Assembly (NCBI RefSeq): GCF_022921115.1
Contig: NZ_CP095075.1
Coordinates: 3,484,001-3,548,000, forward strand
From: Halobacillus amylolyticus
GTDB lineage: Bacteria > Bacillota > Bacilli > Bacillales > Halobacillaceae
Length of the DNA stretch: 64,000 bases
Direction: 5' to 3'
In this document: positions 57,020-64,000 of the stretch, one piece after another
How positions within the stretch are numbered: the first letter of the stretch is position 1
Layout of the letters: each line of letters opens with the position of its first letter
The notes under the pieces: model-generated
What the model was told of the DNA's origin: nothing
Database searches by the model: none
The model's input: the letters and a program-made list of their open reading frames with translations, nothing else
Program-made: the position numbers and the translations under genes

Positions 57020-58030
57020 ATGGAAAACACGGAAAACAAATCAATTATCGTAATACCAATCGGAGACCCGGCAGGAATCGGGCCAGAAATTGTCATAAAG
57101 TCGCTAGCAGAAAAAGAAATCTATGAAATCTGTAAACCTATCGTTGTTGGAGACCGTGACGTACTTGAGAAAATCATGGACGCAGTTGACGTGCACTTGG
57201 AAGTGAACGTTGTTAATAAATCCTCCCAAGGCAATTATCAATTTGGCACAATCGACTTGATCAATCTCGATAATATTGACATTGAGAAATACGAGATGGG
57301 TATTGTCTCCGGAATGTGTGGACAAGCCTCTTATGAGTACATTCAGAAGGCAATCCAAATGGTACAGGACGGGGAAGCGGGGTCGATCTGTACACCACCG
57401 ATCAACAAGGAGTCCCTTCAAGCGGGAAAAGTGCCTCACATCGATCATACAGCGATGCTTTCAGCGTTCACTAATTCAGAAGATCCTATGACAATGTTTG
57501 AAGTGAATGACCTAAGAATATTCTTTTTGACTCGTCATTTATCGTTGAAAGATGCTATCGGGGAAATGACAAAAGAAAGAGTACACACTTACCTTAACCG
57601 ATGTAAAGGTGCGTTGGAGCTATTAGGAATTGAAAGTCCTAAATTAGCACTTGCAGGGTTAAATCCTCATTCAGGTGAAGGTGGTCTATTTGGAAGAGAG
57701 GAAATAGATGAGTTAGTACCAGGTATCGAAGCTGCCCGACAAGATGGTGTAGATGTAACAGGTCCAGTTCCGGCTGACTCTGTATTTCACCAGGCACTTC
57801 ATGGGAAATATGATGCTGTACTGTCCCTATACCATGATCAAGGGCACATTGCTGCAAAAATGGCAGATTTTGAACGTACCGTGTCTCTTACCAATGGACT
57901 CCCATTCTTAAGAACTTCAGTCGATCATGGAACGGCATTTGATATTGCAGGTAAAGGAATTGCGAGCTCAGTAAGTATGGTTGAAGCAATTAAAGCTGCT
58001 GCAAAATATACTCCATATTTCAACAAATAA
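57020..58030 (+). CDS. pdxA2: PdxA-family 4-phospho-threonate/erythronate dehydrogenase (PdxA2 type)
   Basis: 336 residues. GDPAGIGPEIVIKSL at the N-terminus is the PdxA signature; metal-binding histidines are in HIDHTAMLSAF, LNPHSGEGG and SLYHDQGHIAAK. Biosynthetic PdxA makes a vitamin B6 precursor, but its place after a DtnK-type kinase and before a GntP permease fits the PdxA2 paralogue that turns 4-phospho-D-threonate or -erythronate into dihydroxyacetone phosphate and CO2. GAGAGGAAG precedes the ATG. Confidence 0.9.
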   Translation: MENTENKSIIVIPIGDPAGIGPEIVIKSLAEKEIYEICKPIVVGDRDVLEKIMDAVDVHLEVNVVNKSSQGNYQFGTIDLINLDNIDIEKYEMGIVSGMCGQASYEYIQKAIQMVQDGEAGSICTPPINKESLQAGKVPHIDHTAMLSAFTNSEDPMTMFEVNDLRIFFLTRHLSLKDAIGEMTKERVHTYLNRCKGALELLGIESPKLALAGLNPHSGEGGLFGREEIDELVPGIEAARQDGVDVTGPVPADSVFHQALHGKYDAVLSLYHDQGHIAAKMADFERTVSLTNGLPFLRTSVDHGTAFDIAGKGIASSVSMVEAIKAAAKYTPYFNK

Positions 58031-58057
58031 ATAAAATTTTCGAGGAGGGAAGTAATC

Positions 58058-59428
58058 ATGGAAGCACCAGGTGGTCAAATAATCTTAGGACTTGTTATTG
58101 GTGTAGCATTATTAGTGTTCCTAGTAATGAAAACAAAGATTCACGCGTTCATAGCTCTGATTATTTCTGCTTCTGTCATCGGATTGATTGCGGGGATGAC
58201 CCCGCCTTCCGTTGCAGAAGCCATCACAACAGGCTTTGGAGGAACACTTGGCTCAATCGGTATCGTTATCGGATTTGGAGTTATGTTAGGGCGTGTCATG
58301 GAAGTAGCCGGTGCATCTGAACGGTTAGCCTATTCTTTCGTAAAAATGCTAGGTAAGAAAAGGGAAGATTGGGCTATGGCTTTGACAGGCTATGTCGTGT
58401 CCATCCCCATCTACGTTGACTCAGCCTTTGTTATCTTAGCTCCATTAGTGAAAGCGATTTCCAGAAAAACAGGGCGTTCGGTCCTAACCTTAGGAGTGGC
58501 ATTAGCAATAGGTCTTGTCGTCACACATTCATTAGTACCACCTACTCCGGGGCCTCTAGGTGTCGCAGGGATTTTTGGGGTTAGTGTTGGAGTCGTGATT
58601 CTATGGGGGCTATTATTCTCAGTTCCTCTTATTATTGTAGGGGTCCTGTATGCGAAGTGGCTTGGAAAGAAGATCCACCAAGTCCCTGATGAATCAGGTT
58701 TAGGATGGATTCGACCTGAACACGCATCTAATTATGAAGAATTTCTTGAACAGCAAGAAAATAAAAATTTGCCTTCATTATTTATATCCCTTGCTCCAAT
58801 TCTTATTCCGATTCTTTTAATTTTCGCAAATACTTTGGTAACTGCATTGAACTTGAGTGAAGGTGTATTTGCTTACATGCAGTTCCTTGGTAATCCTGTC
58901 ATTGCAGTAGGGATCGGTCTTATATTTGCGATCTATACGCTGACATCTCAAATGAATCGTACAGATGCAATTGATAGAATGGAAGAGGGAATTAAGTCTG
59001 CGGGTATTATCCTTCTTGTGACTGGTGCAGGTGGTGCATTAGGTAATGTGCTTAATGAAAGCGGTTCCGGTGATTATGTAGCTGAATTGATCGTCGGTTT
59101 CTCCATTCCACTTGTTTTGCTACCTTTCTTTGTCTCTAGTTTTGTTAGGTTGGTTCAAGGAAGTGGAACAGTAGCTATGATAACTGCAGCATCTATTACT
59201 GCTCCGATCTTGTCAGGAGTTGACGGTGTGTATATGCCATTAGCTGCAATCGGTGCTACAACAGGTTCATTGCTGTTCTCCTATTTCAATGATAGTTTCT
59301 TCTGGGTAGTGACCCGTATGTTAGGAATCAGAGATACTAAAGAACAAATTTTAACATGGTCAGTTCCGACTACTTTAGCTTGGTTAATGTCACTAATATT
59401 ACTAGTTGTCTGTTCTTTGTTTGTCTAA
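58058..59428 (+). CDS. GntP family sugar-acid permease
   Basis: 456 residues, about twelve membrane segments. Family features: ALIISASVIGLIAGMTPPSVAEAI, SIPIYVDSAFVILAPL and THSLVPPTPGPLGVAGIFGV, and near the C-terminus RLVQGSGTVAMITAASI. GntP members carry gluconate and other sugar acids with protons. In this operon it probably brings in D-threonate or D-erythronate. GAGGAGGGAAG lies before the ATG. Confidence 0.92.
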   Translation: MEAPGGQIILGLVIGVALLVFLVMKTKIHAFIALIISASVIGLIAGMTPPSVAEAITTGFGGTLGSIGIVIGFGVMLGRVMEVAGASERLAYSFVKMLGKKREDWAMALTGYVVSIPIYVDSAFVILAPLVKAISRKTGRSVLTLGVALAIGLVVTHSLVPPTPGPLGVAGIFGVSVGVVILWGLLFSVPLIIVGVLYAKWLGKKIHQVPDESGLGWIRPEHASNYEEFLEQQENKNLPSLFISLAPILIPILLIFANTLVTALNLSEGVFAYMQFLGNPVIAVGIGLIFAIYTLTSQMNRTDAIDRMEEGIKSAGIILLVTGAGGALGNVLNESGSGDYVAELIVGFSIPLVLLPFFVSSFVRLVQGSGTVAMITAASITAPILSGVDGVYMPLAAIGATTGSLLFSYFNDSFFWVVTRMLGIRDTKEQILTWSVPTTLAWLMSLILLVVCSLFV

Positions 59429-59518
59429 TAGAAGACAGGTCATATTCAACGGATGATCTAGGTTCTACACCATTTTAATGTACGGATACTTTATAACTTA
59501 ATAAAGAGATCTTAATGT

Positions 59519-59556
59519 AAACTGGTTCCTGTGTGATGTAGGGGGCCGGTTTTTAT
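59519..59556 (+). terminator. Terminator of the threonate-type operon
   Basis: AAACTGGTTCCT / AGGGGGCCGGTTT stem (with mismatch) followed by TTTATTTT. Confidence 0.75.
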
Positions 59557-59823
59557 TTTCCATTCATATAGTTAAAATTATAGAATGTCATGTTCGGCAG
59601 CTTCTCTAAATTTAAGGTCTTGAGTTAAATCAAAAACCGGAGTCTAAATCCAACTCAACTTATCTGTTCAGTTTAGTGTTCTCGGTCTTTATGAAAATAA
59701 ATTACTTTTATGGGTAAATATGTGGTATGGATACACTGCATGGCTACCTTGTTATCCTAACAAAATGAATTATAATCAAGAAAAACTTGCAAATCACACC
59801 ATCAACGATGATCATAAGTTTTG

Positions 59824-59931
59824 ATGTGGACCAAAAACCAATATAACGTCTATTACTGTAGGAACTTTGCCCACTACCTTGAAGCAAGGGGATATGATTT
59901 TGTGCTTGTGAAAGCAAAGAATAATAATTAA
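59824..59931 (+). other. 35-codon reading frame, possible gene remnant
   Basis: From ATG 59824 a protein-like stretch with VYYCRNFAHYLEARGYDFV can be read to a stop at 59929-59931. No ribosome binding site precedes it and no longer frame extends it. It could be a small gene or the tail of a lost one. The other parts of 59557-59958 show nothing I can support. Confidence 0.3.
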
Positions 59932-59958
59932 CTTTATTGAATGAAGGAGGTAAGGTTG

Positions 59959-61776
59959 ATGATTCAAGATTTCGTTCAAAGTTCAGAACATGAGCTAGAG
60001 AAGGAAGAGCTGGTGAAAGTCGAGAGATGGATGATACCGAATCCCTGCTCTATTCCAAAAGATAAATCGTTACGAGAAGCCGCGAAAATGATCGAACATC
60101 TAAACGTAGAATGTCTGCCGGTGGTTGATGAGAATAAGCATCCTATTGGAATGGTCACATTACCAATGCTGCTGAACCGTTTTATTCATGGTCATGCGGA
60201 AGACTCTGTAGCAGGTAGCTGCACAAAAAAGAATCATTCTGTCATTCGTTCGAATGTATCTCTTTTAGATATATCCTCAATGCCTTCAGACCATTTCTCT
60301 ATCGTTGATGAGCAGGGTAGTTTGATAGGTGTTGCATCAAGAAGCGAAATTTTGAAAGGGCTTTCTTCATACATTCAAGAACTTAATCAGATGGAGCATA
60401 CAGCAGAAATTTTAAATGTCATTTTAGAAAGCGCCTATGAAGGTGTTGCTGTAGTGGATGAAGATGGGATCTTGCGGGAGTTTAATGAAGCGTATAGCCG
60501 TTTTACTGGGATTGCGGCAAAAGATGCCATTGGGCGACATGTTCAGGAAGTCATTGATAACACCAAATTACCTGACACAGTGCAAACCGGCATGCCTGAA
60601 CGAGGGGTTGTCCAATATATCCAAGGTCAGGCCATGATTGTCCACCGTATCCCAATATGGAAGAATGATAAAGTTGTTGGAGCTATCGGTATGCTGATTT
60701 TTGAGGGAGTCACAGAAGTATATCGTATTTATGAAAGACTGCAGGAGAATTCGCTTCATAAGAAACCAAAGCAATCCCCATCCCAAGCCAAACTAAAGGA
60801 GAGCAGTTCCATAACACTTGATCAGATTATTGGCAACAGCGAAAGTACGGCTCATATCAAGCGCTTAGCCAGAAAAGTTGCCAAAACGGAGGCAACCGTT
60901 TTAATTACTGGTGAAAGTGGAACTGGAAAGGAGATGTATGCCAAGGGTATTCATCATCTTAGCCCTTTTTCATCCGGTCCTTTTATTAGTTTGAATTGTG
61001 GGGCGATTCCCGAACATTTATTTGAATCAGAGTTATTCGGTTATGAAGAAGGCGCTTTTACCGGGGCAAAAAAAGGTGGGAAGCCAGGTAAATTCGAGTT
61101 AGCTCAACATGGCACATTGTTTTTGGATGAAATTGGTGAAATGCCGCTTATGATGCAAACCAAATTGTTGCGAGTTCTTCAGGAAAAAGAAGTGGAACGT
61201 GTCGGTGGCCATCAACCATACGAAATCGAAACAAGAATCATTGCGGCTACCAATCGTAATCTAAATGAGATGATCGAAGCAGGAGAATTTCGGGAGGATC
61301 TCTATTATCGAATAAATGTGATCGAGATTCCTATTTCCTCTCTTCGTGAACGGACAGAAGACATTCCCCAATTGGTCACCTATTATTTATATGCTATCTG
61401 CAGCAAGTATCAAATGTCTGTGAAGGTTTTAGCCTCAGAGGCAATGGCAGTATTCCTGCATTACCACTGGCCCGGAAATATAAGAGAGCTAGTGAATACA
61501 CTTGAAAAGCTTGCTATTTTAGTTGATGGGAATACCATTAACACCCATCATTTACCTGACTATATGAGAGATAAAAAGACTGTCAGACAAGAATCAAGTG
61601 ATAATGCAACCCTAATGAAGCAAGCAAGAAACCTGGGAGATGAAAAAGAAAGAGAGCTTATTCGGACAGTATTAAGAAAAACAGGAGGAAATAAATCAAA
61701 GGCAGCGGAACAACTGGGGATTCATCGGACAACTTTATATCAAAAAATGAAAAAGTATGATCTGAGCGAACTGTAG
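59959..61776 (+). CDS. Sigma-54-dependent transcriptional activator with CBS, PAS and Fis-type HTH domains
   Basis: 605 residues from ATG 59959; AAGGAGG (59944-59950) precedes it and overlaps the ATG at 59941. A pair of CBS domains (about 20-130), a PAS domain (about 145-250), the AAA+ domain with Walker A GESGTGKEM near 316 and GAFTGA (sigma-54 contact loop) near 367, and a C-terminal Fis-type HTH (NKSKAAEQLGIHRTTLYQKMKK). The CBS pair may sense a nucleotide and PAS a small ligand. The next operon has a matching sigma-54 promoter. Confidence 0.94.
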   Translation: MIQDFVQSSEHELEKEELVKVERWMIPNPCSIPKDKSLREAAKMIEHLNVECLPVVDENKHPIGMVTLPMLLNRFIHGHAEDSVAGSCTKKNHSVIRSNVSLLDISSMPSDHFSIVDEQGSLIGVASRSEILKGLSSYIQELNQMEHTAEILNVILESAYEGVAVVDEDGILREFNEAYSRFTGIAAKDAIGRHVQEVIDNTKLPDTVQTGMPERGVVQYIQGQAMIVHRIPIWKNDKVVGAIGMLIFEGVTEVYRIYERLQENSLHKKPKQSPSQAKLKESSSITLDQIIGNSESTAHIKRLARKVAKTEATVLITGESGTGKEMYAKGIHHLSPFSSGPFISLNCGAIPEHLFESELFGYEEGAFTGAKKGGKPGKFELAQHGTLFLDEIGEMPLMMQTKLLRVLQEKEVERVGGHQPYEIETRIIAATNRNLNEMIEAGEFREDLYYRINVIEIPISSLRERTEDIPQLVTYYLYAICSKYQMSVKVLASEAMAVFLHYHWPGNIRELVNTLEKLAILVDGNTINTHHLPDYMRDKKTVRQESSDNATLMKQARNLGDEKERELIRTVLRKTGGNKSKAAEQLGIHRTTLYQKMKKYDLSEL

Positions 61777-61797
61777 TGTAGTTATTTCACGATAAAA

Positions 61798-61815
61798 TGT
61801 AGTGAAAACACTACA
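61798..61815. promoter_or_regulatory. Upstream activator site for the sigma-54 promoter
   Basis: TGTAGTGAAAACACTACA, a perfect 7-bp palindrome with a 4-base centre, about 76 bases before the predicted transcription start. A degenerate copy (TAGTGTAGTTATTTCAC) lies at 61774-61790, one to two helical turns upstream. Confidence 0.75.
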
Positions 61816-61854
61816 CATCCTATTCTTAAGTGTCAGTATAATCAGTCATTTAAG

Positions 61855-61872
61855 TTGGCACGCTTCTTGCAT
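61855..61872 (+). promoter_or_regulatory. Sigma-54 (-24/-12) promoter
   Basis: TTGGCACGCTTCTTGCAT: TGGCAC-N5-TTGCAT fits the consensus fully, with GG and GC at the right spacing. The predicted start is near 61882, 30 bases before the dehydrogenase ATG. Confidence 0.92.
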
Positions 61873-61911
61873 TTAATAGATGTGAACCTATTAAAAAGGA
61901 GTGTAAGTTAA

Positions 61912-63108
61912 ATGGAAAACTATGCTGTCCTTCGTATGCCGCGGACGATCACCTATGGCCGCCATGCACTTGAGAAGGTTGGTAAGGAAGCAGCTGCAAG
62001 AGGGAAAAAGGCGCTTATTATCAGCGATAAAGTGATGGACTCTCTAGATTATGTAAGTGAAGGGCGGGACTATCTTACAAAAGCCGGAGTTGAAAGTGTC
62101 GTTTATTTAGGGGTTGAGTCCGAACCAACAGATACCTATGTTGATGAGGCTCTAGAATTATTTAAAAAGGAAAACTGTGATCTTGTGATTTCGCTTGGAG
62201 GCGGAAGCTGTATTGATACGGCGAAGGCCATTGTTGTCCTCGCTACGAACGGTGGTTATATCGGGGATTACATGGGCGAGAAGAAAGTGGCTGAGGTCGC
62301 ACCGATCCCACATATCGCCATTCCAACGACTGCCGGAACTGGCTCAGAGGCAACAGATGCGACAATCATCACGAACACTTCCAATGATGTAAAAATGATG
62401 ATTAAACAACCAGCATTTATGCCGGATGCTGCAATTGTAGATCCACTGTTGACATTATCTTCACCACAGCACGTAACAGCAGCAACAGGAGTTGATGCCC
62501 TTAGTCATGCAGTAGAAGGTTATATTTCTAAGCGTTCTCATCCGATGACAGATATGATAGCGCTGTCAGCAATGAAGCTGATTGTAGAAAATATCCAAGC
62601 AGCATATGAGAATGGGGATAATCTTGACGCAAGGGAAGCCATGTCACTAGGGTCTTTACAGGCTGGTATTGCCTTTTCGAATTCGTCTGTATGCTTAGTG
62701 CATGGGATGTCCAGACCAATTGGAGCACTATTTCACGTGCCTCACGGGTATTCGAATGCGATGCTATTGCCAGCAGTTTTAGAGTTTAGTAAAGAACACT
62801 CTATTAAAAGATTGGCTGATTTAGGAAGATTTTTCTCACCAGAAGCTGAACAGTATTCCGAGAAAGAAGCTGCCGATTTAGCTGTTTCTTCTGTGAAAAA
62901 TCTATGTTTACAGTTGAATATCCCCAATTTAAGTGGATGGGGTATTGATAAACAAGCATTTGAAAGCGCTACCGGAAAAATGGCTTCAGATGCATTAGCA
63001 AGTGGCAGCCCAGCAAATAATCCGAGGGTACCGACACAGTCAGAAATCGAAGAACTCTATAAAGTCTGTTATGAGTATAAGTTTTCAACAGAAAGTACAG
63101 TAAGCTAA
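61912..63108 (+). CDS. Iron-containing alcohol / hydroxy-acid dehydrogenase
   Basis: 398 residues of the Fe-ADH family. NAD-binding SLGGGSCIDTAKA near residue 98, PTTAGTGSEATDATI near 142, and metal ligands in GVDALSHAVEGY, VHGMSRPIGALFHVPHGYSNAMLLP. AAAAGGAGTG precedes the ATG. It is the first gene after the sigma-54 promoter and is followed by a GntP-type permease (25-base gap), so it likely oxidises an imported hydroxy acid such as a hydroxybutyrate. That substrate is inference only. Confidence 0.92.
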   Translation: MENYAVLRMPRTITYGRHALEKVGKEAAARGKKALIISDKVMDSLDYVSEGRDYLTKAGVESVVYLGVESEPTDTYVDEALELFKKENCDLVISLGGGSCIDTAKAIVVLATNGGYIGDYMGEKKVAEVAPIPHIAIPTTAGTGSEATDATIITNTSNDVKMMIKQPAFMPDAAIVDPLLTLSSPQHVTAATGVDALSHAVEGYISKRSHPMTDMIALSAMKLIVENIQAAYENGDNLDAREAMSLGSLQAGIAFSNSSVCLVHGMSRPIGALFHVPHGYSNAMLLPAVLEFSKEHSIKRLADLGRFFSPEAEQYSEKEAADLAVSSVKNLCLQLNIPNLSGWGIDKQAFESATGKMASDALASGSPANNPRVPTQSEIEELYKVCYEYKFSTESTVS

Positions 63109-63133
63109 AGAGGAATTAGGGGGAAGAGGTTTC

Positions 63134-64000
63134 ATGGACTTTGTGGGATTGCTTGGATTGGTTGCATCACTTGCTTTATTAATTTATCTCACGATGAAAG
63201 GGATAAATATTATCATTGCGGCCCTTATAAGCTCTGTTCTTATCGCTGTTACGGGAGGATTGAATCTGGAAACAGCGATTATGGATAGTTATATGGCAGG
63301 TTTTACTGATTATTTTGCATCTTGGTTTCTAGTCTTTTTACTAGGAGCGATTTTCGGGAAAATTATGCAGGAAACGAAATCAGCAGAAAGTATTGCACAA
63401 TGGATCAAAAAAACGTTAGGTGCAAAGCGTGCCGTATTTGCTGTTGTGGCGGCAGCTGCCATTATGACGTATGGAGGGGTTAGCCTATTCGTTGTTGGTT
63501 TCGCCGTTTATCCGATCGCCGTCTCGTTATTTCGGACAGCGAATCTGCCCCATCGGTTTATCCCAGCTGCTTTAGTGTTTGGTTCCATATCCTTTACAAT
63601 GACTGCACCCGGTTCTCCGGAAATTCAAAATATCATTCCTACCGAATATTTTGGGACAACTCCTACAGCCGGTGGATTTATCGGCGTGCTCAGCGCACTG
63701 CTTGTTATGGTTATCGGTGGATTGTGGCTAGGAAGAATGGTGAAAAAGGCAGCTGAAAATGGGGAGACGTTTGCACTCCCGACAGAGTTTTCAACAGCGA
63801 ATAGTGAATCGGCCGCAGCCCTTGAACAGGAAGAGCAGCAAGATCGCATTCCTGAAGTGGTAAAAGACGTACCCCATATTATTATTGCGATTTTACCGCT
63901 TGTTACTGTCATTACCTTATTAAACATTTTGGGGCAATATATGAACCCTACTACTGCATTGTTGATCGCATTAACGACAGGGATCTTTTTAGCATGTATA
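63134..64000 (+). CDS. GntP-type permease, 3' end outside window
   Basis: 289 residues visible, frame still open at the window end. About eight hydrophobic segments so far, with MKGINIIIAALISSVLIAVTGG, WFLVFLLGAIFGKIMQETKSAESIA and MTYGGVSLFVVGFAVYPIA, all typical of GntP-like permeases, including those for hydroxybutyrate. A hydrophilic loop rich in Glu/Gln lies at about 215-240. GGGGAAGAGG precedes the ATG. Probably co-transcribed with the Fe-dehydrogenase from the sigma-54 promoter. Confidence 0.9.
   Translation, partial: MDFVGLLGLVASLALLIYLTMKGINIIIAALISSVLIAVTGGLNLETAIMDSYMAGFTDYFASWFLVFLLGAIFGKIMQETKSAESIAQWIKKTLGAKRAVFAVVAAAAIMTYGGVSLFVVGFAVYPIAVSLFRTANLPHRFIPAALVFGSISFTMTAPGSPEIQNIIPTEYFGTTPTAGGFIGVLSALLVMVIGGLWLGRMVKKAAENGETFALPTEFSTANSESAAALEQEEQQDRIPEVVKDVPHIIIAILPLVTVITLLNILGQYMNPTTALLIALTTGIFLACI

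Overview
The window reads as a chromosomal segment of a spore-forming, low-to-moderate-GC Bacillaceae bacterium, probably a salt-tolerant or halophilic relative of Halobacillus. The evidence is strong AGGAGG-type ribosome binding sites, B. subtilis-like families (ManR/ManP, YndM, YesL, YjcZ, the spore-coat transglutaminase Tgl), BCCT and AbgT transporters, and CcpA-type cre sites. No rRNA, tRNA, CRISPR array, prophage or intact transposon was seen. This is catabolic, carbohydrate-heavy chromosome.

Layout. 1-3.3 kb: glutamate synthase gltB (3' part) and gltD. 3.4-6.2 kb: divergent M20 amidohydrolase and YfcC-type permease. 6.4-13.4 kb: galactitol-type PTS operon (PRD regulator, EIIA, two tandem near-identical EIIBs, EIIC, two zinc dehydrogenases and a 52-aa membrane protein). 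13.5-17.7 kb: coiled-coil membrane protein, a BCCT transporter behind a long structured leader, and a hypothetical protein. 17.9-19.8 kb: ribokinase and nucleoside hydrolase. 20.2-22.8 kb: a second YfcC/M20 pair. 23.2-27 kb: a membrane glycosyltransferase with two PilZ domains, YndM, and a decayed MNT/HEPN pair. 27.2-31.2 kb: manR-manP. 31.4-45.6 kb: a large xylan/xylose cluster (secreted GH10 xylanase, xylose MFS transporter, two XylR repressors, GH43 beta-xylosidase, xylooligosaccharide ABC importer without ATPase, YesL, xylA, frameshifted xylB). 45.6-51.2 kb: aldo/keto reductase, frameshifted aldose epimerase, thioesterase, Fe-alcohol dehydrogenase, gene remnants and two small hypotheticals. 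51.5-54.5 kb: AbgT transporter, YjcZ and Tgl. 54.9-59.4 kb: a DeoR-DtnK-PdxA2-GntP operon fitting D-threonate/D-erythronate use. 60-64 kb: a sigma-54 activator and its apparent target operon (Fe-dehydrogenase and GntP-type permease) with a clear -24/-12 promoter and palindromic upstream site.

How it works together. The xylan system is the most complete: xylanase cuts polymer outside, the ABC importer and MFS permease bring in oligomers and xylose, GH43 hydrolyses oligomers, and XylA/XylB feed the pentose phosphate pathway. Three promoters carry the same 25-bp XylR-type operator in the same register relative to the -10 box; two of them also carry strong cre sites. Several genes (xylB, galM, the MNT and HEPN genes, an OpuAC remnant) need one extra base to restore the family reading frame. 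This may be sequencing error in some and real decay in others.

No wholly new defence or mobile system was found. The candidates most worth a second look are the BCCT leader RNA, the hairpin between ribosome binding site and start codon of the xylose permease, the EIIB tandem duplication, the double-PilZ glycosyltransferase and the sigma-54 circuit.
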